In this document: piece by piece, positions 46,427-55,530 of the stretch | How positions within the stretch are numbered: position 1 is the first letter of the stretch | Layout: every line of letters begins with the position of its first letter | DNA from: Clostridia bacterium | GTDB lineage: Bacteria > Bacillota > Clostridia > Oscillospirales > CAG-272 | Assembly (NCBI GenBank): GCA_017483305.1 | Contig: JAFULC010000020.1 | Location: 1-64,000, forward strand | Reading direction: 5' to 3' | Length of the DNA stretch: 64,000 nt | Notes under the pieces: generated by a model | What the model was told of the DNA's origin: nothing | Database searches by the model: none | What the model saw: the letters and a program-made list of their open reading frames with translations, nothing else | Made by a program: the position numbers and the translations under genes

Positions 46427-48583
46427 TTAGCTAATAATATCCCCCTGCATTGTAAACATTCTCTCTGCGGATTGGCGCAGGGGAGCGTGGTTTTGGAGGT
46501 TGGGGTCGTTTTTGAGGTATTCGCGCGCCTCGGAGAAGGCGGTGGTCATCAGATCGCCGTCCTCGCACATATCGGCGAGGCGGAATGAGAGGGTGCCGCT
46601 TTGTCTGATCGAGGCGTTGCCCGAAAGGGCGAGGAAGTCGCCGGGGCCGCGCAGCTTGAGGTCTTGTTCGGCGATCTCGAAGCCGTTGTAGCAATCGCAC
46701 ATGGTTTTAAGGCGTTGCTTGGCGGTCTCGCCAAGGCGACCGCCCGTGCCGTTGACCAGAACGCAATAGGATTTCTTCTGTCCGCGTCCGACTCGACCGC
46801 GCAGCTGATGAAGCTGGGAGAGACCGAAGCGCTCGGCATTCTCGACGATCATAAGGCAGGCGCTGGGCACGTTGACTCCGACTTCGATGACGGTTGTGGA
46901 GACTAAGATCTGCACCTCGCCCGAGGCGAAGCGGCGCATTACGTTGTCCTTGTCTGCCGTTTTCATTTTGCCGTGGACGAATGCGATGTTATAGCCCCGC
47001 AGGCGCTCGGAGAGCTCCTCGGCGTACTGTACCGCCGCCTTCAAGGGCGGCTTTTCGTTTCTTACGAGCTCCTCGCCGTATATGGCGATATCGTACAGGT
47101 CGATTTCGCCCTCCTGGGTCTCGGTCTCCTCGACCGCGGGGCAGACGACGTAGACCTGACCACCTGCATCGACGTTTTTGCGGATGAAGGCATCGAGGCG
47201 AGGACGGTAGCTTTCGTCGACGAGGAAGGTATCGACCCTTTGACGTCCCGGGGGCATATCGTCGATCTTGGACATGGCGAGATCGCCGTACATCACGAGC
47301 GCAAGCGATCTTGGGATCGGGGTCGCGCTCATAACGAGGACGTGGGTGTGTTTATTCCTTTCGGAGAGCAACGCGCGCTGATTTACGCCGAAGCGGTGCT
47401 GCTCGTCGGTTATGACGAGTCCGGGATTTATAAATTCCGCGCCGTCGGACAGGAGCGCCTGAGTGCCGATGACTACGTCGAGGCGTTCGTTGGGATCTTC
47501 TGATTTCATAGCCGCGTGGATCTTTCTCTTGGTCGCCGCGGTGCAGGAGCCTGTGAGGAGCGCGCAACGTATGCCCAGAGCCTCAAAAATTGCGCGGAGG
47601 TCGTTATAATGCTGAGTTGCTAATATCTCCGTGGGCGTCATCAAGGCCGCCTGGTAGCCGTTTTTGACGGCTATATACATAGCTGCCGTGGCACAGATCG
47701 TTTTGCCGCAGCCGACGTCACCGATGACGATGCGGCTCATTTGCTCGCCCTTGCTCATATCGTGCGCGATATCTTTCACCGTTCTTTCCTGCGCGCCCGT
47801 CAGCTTATAGGGAAGCAGGGCGAGGAGGGGGGAGATATCGGTGTCGGCGCAGGCGGGAGCGGTGAGGCGCTCGGTCTTATTGCCCGAGATCGCAAGACCC
47901 GTGGCGAAAAGGAAAAGCTCGTCGAAAATGAGTCTTTTTTTCGCGGTCGCGAGGCTTGAGTAGCTTTCGGGAAAGTGAATCTGTCGCAGGGCGTAATATA
48001 TTGTGCAGAGCTTATTTCTCTCGCGAACGTCCTCGGGGAGTGGGTCGGGCATTGCCTTACTTGCCATCTCGAGCGCGTCGGCGACGTTTTGAGAGATCTG
48101 CTTTTGGCTCAGCCCGTCAGAGAGTCGGTAGACCGAGAAAAAGGGCGGGGGAGGAAGCTCATCTACCCACGGGTCTGCGGCGGGGGAGGTCATAGAAAAG
48201 CGGCTCTTTACACGGTCCACCTTGCCGTAAAAGCGGAAGGTTGAGCCGACCGAGAATTTGTCCTTATAATAATTCTGATTGAAGTAGGTTATCTCACAAA
48301 CGCCGCTTTCGTCGAACGCGCGGAATTTGAGCAGTGACATGCCGCGCTTGATATTGGCTATTCTCGGCTCGGTCGCGACGGTCATAACCACCGCTGACTT
48401 AAATTCGGGCGAGGTCTCGGCAAGCAGCTTTATATTTGCTCTGTCCTCGTAGGCGCGAGGGAAATAGTAGAGCAAGTCAAGGACGCTGTGAATGCCTGCG
48501 TTTGCATACGCCTTTGCCTTGACCGCGCCGACTCCGTATAGCGCAGTTACGGGTATTTCGTTGAGATTTTTGTTATAATTCAT
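46427..48583 (-). CDS. recG: ATP-dependent DNA helicase RecG
   Basis: Protein of 718 residues that regresses stalled replication forks and branch-migrates Holliday junctions. The N-terminal wedge/OB domain (about 60-230) is followed by the SF2 helicase core with Walker A GDVGCGKT, box II DEQHRFG, VLVMSATPIPRSLA and the C-terminal QLRGRVGRG motif. The ATG at 48583 (start MNYNKNLNEIPVTALYGVG) fits the family; the frame open to 48682 is GC-rich repeat DNA. The minus-strand recombinase lies upstream. Confidence 0.95.
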   Translation of the reverse strand: MNYNKNLNEIPVTALYGVGAVKAKAYANAGIHSVLDLLYYFPRAYEDRANIKLLAETSPEFKSAVVMTVATEPRIANIKRGMSLLKFRAFDESGVCEITYFNQNYYKDKFSVGSTFRFYGKVDRVKSRFSMTSPAADPWVDELPPPPFFSVYRLSDGLSQKQISQNVADALEMASKAMPDPLPEDVRERNKLCTIYYALRQIHFPESYSSLATAKKRLIFDELFLFATGLAISGNKTERLTAPACADTDISPLLALLPYKLTGAQERTVKDIAHDMSKGEQMSRIVIGDVGCGKTICATAAMYIAVKNGYQAALMTPTEILATQHYNDLRAIFEALGIRCALLTGSCTAATKRKIHAAMKSEDPNERLDVVIGTQALLSDGAEFINPGLVITDEQHRFGVNQRALLSERNKHTHVLVMSATPIPRSLALVMYGDLAMSKIDDMPPGRQRVDTFLVDESYRPRLDAFIRKNVDAGGQVYVVCPAVEETETQEGEIDLYDIAIYGEELVRNEKPPLKAAVQYAEELSERLRGYNIAFVHGKMKTADKDNVMRRFASGEVQILVSTTVIEVGVNVPSACLMIVENAERFGLSQLHQLRGRVGRGQKKSYCVLVNGTGGRLGETAKQRLKTMCDCYNGFEIAEQDLKLRGPGDFLALSGNASIRQSGTLSFRLADMCEDGDLMTTAFSEAREYLKNDPNLQNHAPLRQSAERMFTMQGDIIS

Positions 48584-48909
48584 ATTTTTCACCAATGTAT
48601 TTGTTGTTGACAAATTGCAATTTAGCGGGGGATGCGGGGGGCGCGGGGAAGCGTGCGCGGGGAAGCGTGCCTTCGGCGACATACTTTCTTTGAAAAGAAA
48701 GTATGCAAAGAAACTTCCGGTACTTGGGGTTCTGACTGAGGTGAGGTGACGCTGAAATTTGACGAGTCAAATTTCAGCCTACTGAGATAATATACGCCTG
48801 ACAGTGTAGAACCCAGCCGATGAAATACAATTGACTTTATTGTTACCTTAAGTTAAAGTTAACTGATCGTTTTGGGTTATGAGATCAAAATTTGAAGCCG
48901 CCAAATAAA
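48584..48909. other. Gap with dispersed repeats
   Basis: 326 bp between recG and the recombinase gene. It holds a 15-bp GCGCGGGGAAGCGTG-type tandem repeat near 48637-48668, a perfect palindrome CATACTTTCTTT-gaaa-AGAAAGTATG-like hairpin near 48681-48706, and a 13-bp inverted repeat GCTGAAATTTGAC (48751-48763 / 48766-48778) that may terminate the recombinase transcript. Confidence 0.55.
48751..48778 (-). terminator. Possible terminator of the recombinase gene
   Basis: Perfect 13-bp stem with a 2-base loop, about 130 bp past the stop; T-tract weak. Confidence 0.4.
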
Positions 48910-49935
48910 TCATTCGCCCTTCTTATCCGCTTTCGTTTGAGTGACGTCGGCGAGGGGATTTTGCGCCATCGCGTTCATCATATTCTTGTCGCTGACGTGG
49001 GTGTAGATCTGCGTGGTGTTGAGCTGCTCGTGACCGAGAATGTCCTTGAGCACGCGGATATCGACGTTGCCTGACTGATACATCAGCGTGGCGGCGGTAT
49101 GGCGAAGCTTATGCACCGAGTAGTGCTTCGAGCCAAGCCCCGACATATCGAGGTATTTATATACCATCGCCTGCACCATCTTGTCGCTTATTCGCTTTTC
49201 TCGGTTGCTCAAAAATAGTGCTTTGTCGGAAATATTGTGATTTTTCTCGATAAGGCGGTAGTTTGCAAGATAATCTCGAAGGACGGTCTGACACGCGTCG
49301 TTGAGGTAGATTATTCTTTCCTTACTGCCTTTTCCGAGGACTCGTACGTATGCCATCTCGCGATCGATGTCGGTCAGATTGATGCCGACGAGCTCGTTCA
49401 GTCGCATTCCGCAGTTGAGAAAGAGAGTGATTATGCAAAGGTCGCGGAGTCTTGTTCTGGACTCGACGTCGTTGCGGACGGTATCGAGCAGGAGCTTTGC
49501 CTCGGCGAGCGAGAGAAACTTCGGCAGGGTCTTTTTGTGCTTGGGTGACTCGATGTTTGCGGCAGGGTTTTCCTCGAGATATCCGCGTTTGACCGTCATA
49601 AATTTGAACAGTCCCTTGATGGCGGAGAGCTTTCTTGCCTTGCTTGCCCACATATTCTTACGGACGTTGCCCGTGTAGAGCAGAAAATCGTATATCTGGT
49701 CGGGGGTGATATCTTTTATAAATTCTACGTCGAGATCTACTATACTGATCTCGCAGAACTCGTCGGAATCGGGGTCGATGCCGTTCTGCTTGGCGATGAT
49801 ATAGCGGAAAAAGGTGCGCAGGTCGAGCAAATACTCGTCCACGGTTTTTTGAGAGCAGCCCTGTATGGCGATCTTATACGATGCGAATTCTCTGACGACC
49901 TTGGGAAATTCGTCTGTGTTTACTCGGTAGGGCAT
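48910..49935 (-). CDS. Tyrosine recombinase, XerC/XerD-like
   Basis: Protein of 341 residues. The N-terminal SAM-like core-binding domain (about 10-125) and catalytic domain carry the full set R178, K202, H275, R278, H302 and Y311 (GMRLNEL, GKGSKER, HKLRHT, LGHEQLNTTQIYTH). It could resolve chromosome dimers (Xer) or be an orphan integrase; no attachment sites, excisionase or phage genes adjoin. An insertion near residues 50-75 makes it longer than classical XerD of about 298. AAAGGAG precedes the ATG. Confidence 0.88.
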   Translation of the reverse strand: MPYRVNTDEFPKVVREFASYKIAIQGCSQKTVDEYLLDLRTFFRYIIAKQNGIDPDSDEFCEISIVDLDVEFIKDITPDQIYDFLLYTGNVRKNMWASKARKLSAIKGLFKFMTVKRGYLEENPAANIESPKHKKTLPKFLSLAEAKLLLDTVRNDVESRTRLRDLCIITLFLNCGMRLNELVGINLTDIDREMAYVRVLGKGSKERIIYLNDACQTVLRDYLANYRLIEKNHNISDKALFLSNREKRISDKMVQAMVYKYLDMSGLGSKHYSVHKLRHTAATLMYQSGNVDIRVLKDILGHEQLNTTQIYTHVSDKNMMNAMAQNPLADVTQTKADKKGE

Positions 49936-50134
49936 AATAATGCTCCTTTCTGTCGGTATATGTTAATTATACCAAATCTTTTTTTGATTTGCAATATATT
50001 TCTCAAACTTTTAAAGGAATTATGCGATTTCAGAAAATGTTTTGTATAATAAGGTGCTTCGTGGCTTGTAGAATAAATTGTTGATTTTCTTTAAATTTTC
50101 ACAAGGAATTATTAAAAAATACACATTTGTCGTA

Positions 50135-50140
50135 TATAAT
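50135..50140 (+). promoter_or_regulatory. -10 element for the 50193 gene
   Basis: TATAAT at 50135-50140; no convincing -35 box. Confidence 0.45.
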
Positions 50141-50192
50141 GTTATTATTGTCAGGTCTGCCCTTGGGCGACGAAAACGAAAGGACATTTGTA

Positions 50193-50753
50193 ATGAAGGA
50201 ATTTTTCAAGCGATATTCTTATGACATCGTTCGGTTGTTTATAAATCAGGTGGTCATCGGACTTTTCGGTCTGGTTCTCGCGCTTGCGGCGGGAATGGCT
50301 GAAAATGAGACCTTGCGCGTGGTCACGGGCATTTTTGCGGTGATTTTCTTCTTGTTTATGCAGTTTGCATCTGCTTGGAGGATAGGCGCGGAGGACAGGA
50401 TGGCGATCGATATCGGCAAAAAGAAGCTCGATATTTCGGTACCGTTCAAGGTTTGGCTGCTTGCTAACTCGCTCAACCTGCTTCTCGCGCTTCTGATAGC
50501 GCTTGGAGTGTGGTTTGGCAACGGGGGAGCGTTATCCTCGGTTGCGGGAGGCGCGACGATGATCAAGATGATCATTGAGGGAATGTATACTGGCCTGCTT
50601 GCAAGTCACGTTGGCGGCGCGGCGCTCAATTCCTATTGGTTCGTGCATTTTCTGACGGTCGTGCCCGCTTTGCCCGCGATAGCTGCGGCGTATGTTTGCG
50701 GTGTCAAGAACATCAATTTCGGCGGTCTTTTTATGCCGAACGTGAAGAAATAA
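50193..50753 (+). CDS. Hypothetical membrane protein
   Basis: Protein of 186 residues with four hydrophobic helices (about 12-35, 42-60, 85-110 and 145-170). No family recognised. The ATG at 50193 has AAAGGA 8 nt upstream; the frame open to 50127 overlaps the -10 box. It ends in its own terminator, so it is monocistronic. Confidence 0.65.
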   Translation: MKEFFKRYSYDIVRLFINQVVIGLFGLVLALAAGMAENETLRVVTGIFAVIFFLFMQFASAWRIGAEDRMAIDIGKKKLDISVPFKVWLLANSLNLLLALLIALGVWFGNGGALSSVAGGATMIKMIIEGMYTGLLASHVGGAALNSYWFVHFLTVVPALPAIAAAYVCGVKNINFGGLFMPNVKK

Positions 50754-50780
50754 GCCGTCCTTTATCGGTTGGCGGTATAA

Positions 50781-50811
50781 AAAGGGTCGGGTCAAATAAT
50801 CCCGATCCTTT
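50781..50811 (+). terminator. Intrinsic terminator
   Basis: AAAGGGTCGGG pairs with CCCGATCCTTT (one G-U), followed by T-runs. Confidence 0.8.
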
Positions 50812-50843
50812 TTCTGAAATTTTATTAACAAGGCGCTCTGTTC

Positions 50844-50872
50844 TTGTATTTTGCGGCTTGTTGTGGTATAAT
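50844..50872 (+). promoter_or_regulatory. Promoter of the two-component system
   Basis: TTGTAT 50844-50849, 17-bp spacer, TATAAT 50867-50872. Confidence 0.65.
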
Positions 50873-50905
50873 TGTGGTAATGACAGTTGAAACGGAGGAG
50901 AAAAC

Positions 50906-51607
50906 GTGGCAAATTCCGATATAAAGATACTTGTAGTTGACGACGAGGCGGATATTCGCAAGGTGGTCTCTCTGCTTTTGAAAAATAAGGGTTATTCGGT
51001 TCTTGAGGCGTCCAACGGGCCTATGGCGGTTGAGGCGGCAAGGGAGGAGGACGTTGACCTTATTATTATGGATATTATGATGCCGAGGATGTCGGGAATC
51101 GAGGCGACCGAGAAAATTCGCGAGTTTTCGATCGCTCCCGTGCTTTTCCTTACGGCGAGATCGCTCGTTTCGGATAAGGAGAGGGCTTACGGAAGCGGCG
51201 GCGACGACTACGTGGTCAAGCCATTTTCGTCGGCGGAGCTTTTGATGAAGGTAGAGTCGCTCGTGCGCAGATACACCGTATACAAGGGCAAGGAGCACTA
51301 TGAGGGCATAATCTCTCTGCCCGGCGGCGTTGAGGTCGATCTTGACAAGAAGACTGTTACGAAGAACGGCGTTGATCCGGCTTTGCGAGACAAGGAGAGC
51401 GCGATCTTCTTCTATCTTCTTGAGCATCGCGGAAGCACGGTCGAGCCCGACGTTATTTTTGAGGAGGTCTGGGGCGAGAGAGCTCTTGCCTCGAGCGCAA
51501 ACAACGTGACGGTCAACATTCTGGGACTGCGAAAAAAGCTGGAGGACGATCCCTCCAATCCGAAGATAATCAAGACCGTTTGGGGAAAGGGGTATCAGTT
51601 TGTCTAA
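50906..51607 (+). CDS. OmpR/PhoB-family response regulator
   Basis: Protein of 233 residues. The receiver domain has the acidic pocket VDDE, phospho-acceptor D56 (IIMDIMMPRMSG), T83 and K105. The winged-helix DNA-binding domain (about 130-233) ends in the typical VWGKGYQFV. It starts at GTG 50906 with GGAGG at 50894-50898. Its end overlaps the start of the kinase gene by 8 bp. The regulon is unknown. Confidence 0.93.
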   Translation: MANSDIKILVVDDEADIRKVVSLLLKNKGYSVLEASNGPMAVEAAREEDVDLIIMDIMMPRMSGIEATEKIREFSIAPVLFLTARSLVSDKERAYGSGGDDYVVKPFSSAELLMKVESLVRRYTVYKGKEHYEGIISLPGGVEVDLDKKTVTKNGVDPALRDKESAIFFYLLEHRGSTVEPDVIFEEVWGERALASSANNVTVNILGLRKKLEDDPSNPKIIKTVWGKGYQFV

Positions 51608-52970
51608 AAAGAAATTTTTTATTTCTCTGAAAAGCAAATTAATACTGATCCTTGCGTTAGCTATTCTTACTGCCGCGGTGGTCTTCGTTGCCTGCAAGCA
51701 GGTGGGTGACTTTTTGGTCTGGAAATATTATCTTGACGAGGAGACCAAGCAGGAGAGAGCCGAGAACTATATTGAGGATTTTCAGAAATACGTTAAAAAC
51801 CGCAAGCTTTCGATCGACGATTCCGAGAAGATAGCCGCGTGGTCGGGCGGAAACTACGTCGATATGATCGTTTATAAGGATAAGAATCTTGTTTACGCGC
51901 CCGATTGGTTTATAGATTCGAGTAATCCGCAGGATTACTTTTCGGGCGACCGAAATTTCGAGCATTATCTGACAGAGGAGGCAAGGACTGCTTATCTTGA
52001 GAGGCTTGAGGATATTCTCAATGAAAACAGTGATCTTTCGACGGTATATTTCGTCGACGGAACCTTGCTTGTAAGAGTTATTGACTACACCGAGGATTTC
52101 GTGTACAGTCTGGTGTTTGCAGCGGCGCTTTTGTTGGCACTTATCGTGCTTGCGATCATTATGATACTCAATTTCTCGACGACCGCCTCACGCATCAAGC
52201 GCTTGGCGAGAGACGTAAGGCTTGTTGAGGGCGGAAATCTTGAGCTGCCGATCGCTATCAAGGGTCACGATGAGCTCAGCTCGCTTGCTGAGGACGTTAA
52301 CAGCATGAGAAACTCGGTCGTTGACACTATGACCAAGGAGCAGCAGGCGTGGAAGGCGAACGCGGAGCTTATTACCGCGATGTCGCACGATATCCGCACG
52401 CCGCTTACGGTCATGCTTGGCTATATTGAGCTGATGGAGATGCAGAATAACGGGGAGAATGCCGAATATATCGCCGCGTGCAAGGATAACGCGCTCAGAT
52501 TGAAGCGGCTTTCGGACGATATGTTCTCTTATTTCCTGGTTTTCGGCAAGTCGGACGGTCAGAGCGTTGAAATGATCGACGTGGGCAGCGAGGTGCTTGA
52601 GCACATGCTGACCGAGCGTGTTTTACTCCTTACCGAGAGCGGATTGACGGTGTCTCACGGACGGTCTTTACCGAATGCGACAATCTCGGTCAACATTGAC
52701 TATCTCGGACGCGTGGTGGACAATATTTTTACAAATATACAGAAATATGCCGACGTGAATATGCCGATAGTGATAGAATCGGGGATCGAGGACGGATTTT
52801 TGTTCGTTTCGGTCAAAAACAAGGTTGGCGTTGAGGGTGAGCGAGCCGAGAGCAACGGTATCGGGCTTAAGACCTGCAAGCGTATTATGGAGCAGATGGG
52901 CGGCAGTATTGATGTTGCTGCCGAGGGCACTGACTACGCTATCACGCTTAATTTTCCCGTGAAGGAATAA
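51600..52970 (+). CDS. Sensor histidine kinase
   Basis: Protein of 456 residues starting at TTG 51600, with AAAGGGG 7 nt upstream inside the regulator gene. Two membrane helices (about 12-32 and 168-192) flank an extracytoplasmic sensor of about 130 residues; a HAMP domain follows (about 193-245). The HisKA domain has phospho-acceptor H263 (MSHDIRTPLTVM) and the ATPase domain ends with NGIGLKTCKRIMEQMGG. Translationally coupled to the regulator. The sensor domain matches no family I can name. Confidence 0.92.
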   Translation: MSKKKFFISLKSKLILILALAILTAAVVFVACKQVGDFLVWKYYLDEETKQERAENYIEDFQKYVKNRKLSIDDSEKIAAWSGGNYVDMIVYKDKNLVYAPDWFIDSSNPQDYFSGDRNFEHYLTEEARTAYLERLEDILNENSDLSTVYFVDGTLLVRVIDYTEDFVYSLVFAAALLLALIVLAIIMILNFSTTASRIKRLARDVRLVEGGNLELPIAIKGHDELSSLAEDVNSMRNSVVDTMTKEQQAWKANAELITAMSHDIRTPLTVMLGYIELMEMQNNGENAEYIAACKDNALRLKRLSDDMFSYFLVFGKSDGQSVEMIDVGSEVLEHMLTERVLLLTESGLTVSHGRSLPNATISVNIDYLGRVVDNIFTNIQKYADVNMPIVIESGIEDGFLFVSVKNKVGVEGERAESNGIGLKTCKRIMEQMGGSIDVAAEGTDYAITLNFPVKE

Positions 52971-52973
52971 TAA

Positions 52974-53017
52974 AAAACGGTCTGTCCGAATGGTGCGTAC
53001 TCTAAAGGACAGTTTTT
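52974..53017 (+). repeat. Left inverted repeat / terminator of the kinase gene
   Basis: AAAACGGTCTGTCC, a 19-nt middle, AAGGACAGTTTTT. It can fold on itself (CTGTCC/GGACAG) and is matched in inverted orientation by 54274-54315. Confidence 0.75.
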
Positions 53018-53089
53018 GGTGTACATTACCTACCGACAGGACAGGAACACAAATTTTCTATTATTCCAAACAAAGAAATTGAAAACATA

Positions 53090-53118
53090 GAAACCGCAGA
53101 TTGATTTTCTGCGGTTTT
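53090..53118 (+). terminator. Hairpin with T-run
   Basis: AAACCGCAG pairs with CTGCGGTTT, followed by TTG; it overlaps the next promoter. Confidence 0.6.
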
Positions 53119-53129
53119 TGTGTTATAAT
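53101..53129 (+). promoter_or_regulatory. Promoter of the 53222 gene
   Basis: TTGATT 53101-53106, 17-bp spacer, TATAAT 53124-53129. Confidence 0.65.
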
Positions 53130-53221
53130 AGAGAGGGACACTATGCGTTTATTAAACAACGGTGAAACTTGCAACACCCCCAAACAATAAATAAGAATTT
53201 GACAAGTAGGGACGGCACTTT

Positions 53222-53995
53222 ATGATTTTTAATAATATAATCAACCATTTGAAAAGATGGTGTTTAAACAAAGCGGAGATTTATCAAAAAGCATATGTAG
53301 GATACGGAGGTGTTACATATGTTGGGTATCAAGTCGCTTACGAATTGGAATTTAAGTTATCGACACTCATAGACAAATCGTTTGAAAGCGTGGGAGACTT
53401 AAAAACAGAAATATTGAATTTTATTGATGTTCATTATGAGCCGTCTGTTTTAAAACCTCAAAATGATTTGGCAAAGCATATTATTCAAAAAACAAATCAA
53501 GAGTTTTGTATATTCTTGGAAGAACTTAAATCTCAAAAAGAACCTCTTGAATTAGCAGATGTTCCATATACTCGAGTAATTATTGGTTCGGAAGCTATTT
53601 CGTTACAGGATAAATTTCGTTCTGTTTGGGGATATGTGAATACATCGTTGTGGTTTCCTCTTATGGGGAACGAGCCCGAAGAAATCTCAGAAAAATTTTT
53701 TGTTATGTTTGATTACCTTGAGCCGCACATGAAAGAGCTTGAGCAAATAATAGGACTTCCGCAAGTGCATATATACAGTTATGGTGAAAACTTTTTGCGT
53801 CCAGAGAATTGTGTTGAAACTGTTGAATTGATTGAGTATGGTGGACACGAAACTATTTATACGGATAAGGATTTTTCTTGGGCTATATATTTTTCTCACG
53901 AAAACACCGTTTCTTTTGCGGGGTCAATAGTTCCAATGGTTAAAGATCTATTGTCGGATGAAAAAGAACATTGGGACAAGTTCGAATGGATCTGA
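53222..53995 (+). CDS. AT-rich hypothetical protein in an inverted-repeat island
   Basis: Protein of 257 residues, acidic, without signal peptide or membrane segment. No family recognised. It is visibly richer in A and T, with different codon use (ATA, TTA, AAA), than all neighbouring genes, which suggests acquisition. It sits between the inverted repeats 52974-53017 and 54274-54315. Single-gene cargo of this size with an aromatic-acidic C-terminal end (EHWDKFEWI) could be an immunity or defence protein, but that is a guess. The ribosome site is weak (AGGGA). Confidence 0.6.
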   Translation: MIFNNIINHLKRWCLNKAEIYQKAYVGYGGVTYVGYQVAYELEFKLSTLIDKSFESVGDLKTEILNFIDVHYEPSVLKPQNDLAKHIIQKTNQEFCIFLEELKSQKEPLELADVPYTRVIIGSEAISLQDKFRSVWGYVNTSLWFPLMGNEPEEISEKFFVMFDYLEPHMKELEQIIGLPQVHIYSYGENFLRPENCVETVELIEYGGHETIYTDKDFSWAIYFSHENTVSFAGSIVPMVKDLLSDEKEHWDKFEWI

Positions 53996-54041
53996 TGACA
54001 AAAATTAAACCTTGCCGAAAAGCATTGGGACGCTGATCGTT

Positions 54042-54168
54042 AAAGCCTCCCTTGTGTAAAGGGAGGTGGCTCGCGTGAGCGAGACGGAGGGATTGTAAAT
54101 GTTAGTTTCGGTGTAAAAACAATCCCTCACCGCCTACGGCGGAGCTCCCTTTACACAAGGGAGCCTTT
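54042..54168. mobile_element. MITE-like palindromic repeat
   Basis: 127 bp with long terminal inverted repeats: the left end AAAGCCTCCCTTGTGTAAAG is mirrored by CTTTACACAAGGGAGCCTTT. Inner arms GGAGGGATTGT / ACAATCCCTC also pair. There is no coding capacity. Elements starting with TCCCTTGTGTAAAGGGAG are common in gut Firmicutes genomes. Confidence 0.75.
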
Positions 54169-54231
54169 CTTTATGTTCATCTATGACTTGTCAATTTTCC
54201 TGACAAGCACTGCATTTGTGGGCACAAATGC

Positions 54232-54271
54232 AAAAATACGGCACATCTCTTTCGAGATATGCCGTATTTTT
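54232..54271. terminator. Bidirectional terminator
   Basis: AAAAATACGGCA...TGCCGTATTTTT with an inner ATCTC/GAGAT, TTTC loop. Confidence 0.8.
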
Positions 54272-54273
54272 GA

Positions 54274-54315
54274 TAACTGTCCTTTAGGGTGACGCTCTAA
54301 TGGACAGACCGTTTT
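54274..54315 (-). repeat. Right inverted repeat / terminator of icd
   Basis: AACTGTCCTT, 17-nt middle, GGACAGACCGTTTT: the reverse complement of the repeat at 52974-53017 in both conserved ends. It lies just past the icd stop. Confidence 0.75.
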
Positions 54316-54318
54316 ACT

Positions 54319-55530
54319 TTAAAGCTTATCTTCAAGGCGGACTCTTACTGCCTTGATGAAGTCGAGGGTGTTGACTGCGGTAGCGCTGAAGCCCTCGTCG
54401 ACAAGACCTACGAGGTCCTTGGTCATAATTCCGTCGTTGAGAGTGTCAATGCACGCCTCCTCGAGCTTGTTTGCAAAGCGTACGAGGTCGTCAAGTTTGT
54501 CAAGCTCGCCGCGCTTACGGAGTGCTCCCGACCAGGCGTAGATCGTTGCCATGGGGTTGGTGGAGGTCTCCTCGCCCTTGAGGTAACGGTAATAGTGTCT
54601 TGTGACCGTGCCGTGCGCTGCCTCGTATTCAAACTTGCCGTCGGGGGATACCAGCACGCTGGTCATCATTGCGAGCGAGCCGAAGGCGGTGGATACCATA
54701 TCCGACATTACGTCGCCGTCGTAGTTCTTGCACGCCCAGATGTAGCCGCCCTCGCTTCTGATCACTCTCGCGACCGCATCGTCGATCAACGTGTAGAAGT
54801 AGGTTATGCCGAGCTTCTCGAACTGATCCTTATAGTGATTGTTGTAGATCTCCTCGAAGATGAGCTTGAAGGTCTGGTCATATTGCTTGGATATCGTGTC
54901 CTTCGTCGAGAACCAGAGGTCTTGCTTGGTGTCTATCGCGAACTTGAAGCAGGAGTGCGCGAAGCTGATTATCGAGGTGTCCTTATTATACTGTCCCTGA
55001 AGCACGCCTGCACATTCGAAGTCGTATATTGTTTTGGAGAACTCGGTGCCGTCCTCGCCCTTGAAGGAGAGCGTTGCTTTGCCCGCCGATGGCACGCGGT
55101 ACTCGGTAGCCTTGTAAACGTCGCCGTACGCGTGGCGCGCGATCGTGATAGGCTTTTTCCAGTTGCGGACTACGGGCTTGATCGCATCAATGGTAATAGG
55201 TGCGCGGAAGACCGTGCCGTCCATTATTGCGCGGATCGTGCCGTTGGGAGATTTCCACATTTCCGTGAGGTTGTATTCCTCAACTCGCTGCTTGTTGGGG
55301 GTTATCGTCGCACATTTGACCGCTACGCCGTATTTCTGCGCCGCGTATGCTGAGTCAAACGTGACCTGATCCTTGGTTCTTTCTCTCTCGGGCAGCCCGA
55401 GATCGTAGTATTCGGTCTTCAGGTCGATGAAGGGATAAAGAAGCTCGTCCTTTATCATCCTCCAGATTATTCTTGTCATCTCGTCGCCGTCCATTTCGAC
55501 CAGCGGCGTTGTCATTCTGATCTTTTCCAT
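54319..55530 (-). CDS. icd: NADP-dependent isocitrate dehydrogenase
   Basis: Protein of 403 residues of the homodimeric eukaryote-like subfamily. Substrate motif SPNGTIR, metal aspartates in [19 protein letters not shown], and [10 protein letters not shown], whose Arg and His indicate NADP preference. It converts isocitrate to 2-oxoglutarate. The ATG at 55530 ([20 protein letters not shown]) follows GGAAAGG; the frame open further upstream is repeat DNA. It is downstream of aconitase with a 256-bp spacer containing a terminator, so it may have its own promoter. Confidence 0.95.
   Translation of the reverse strand: MEKIRMTTPLVEMDGDEMTRIIWRMIKDELLYPFIDLKTEYYDLGLPERERTKDQVTFDSAYAAQKYGVAVKCATITPNKQRVEEYNLTEMWKSPNGTIRAIMDGTVFRAPITIDAIKPVVRNWKKPITIARHAYGDVYKATEYRVPSAGKATLSFKGEDGTEFSKTIYDFECAGVLQGQYNKDTSIISFAHSCFKFAIDTKQDLWFSTKDTISKQYDQTFKLIFEEIYNNHYKDQFEKLGITYFYTLIDDAVARVIRSEGGYIWACKNYDGDVMSDMVSTAFGSLAMMTSVLVSPDGKFEYEAAHGTVTRHYYRYLKGEETSTNPMATIYAWSGALRKRGELDKLDDLVRFANKLEEACIDTLNDGIMTKDLVGLVDEGFSATAVNTLDFIKAVRVRLEDKL

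Larger units (their letters stand above)
53996..54318. other. Gap with MITE-like repeat and terminators
   Basis: 323 bp holding the palindromic repeat 54042-54168, a terminator 54232-54271 and the right inverted repeat 54274-54315. Confidence 0.7.

Noticed and set aside
48910..49935. Integrase of a prophage or integrative element
   Set aside because: The recombinase has no excisionase, phage genes, tRNA or att-like repeats near it; a Xer-type housekeeping role is as likely.
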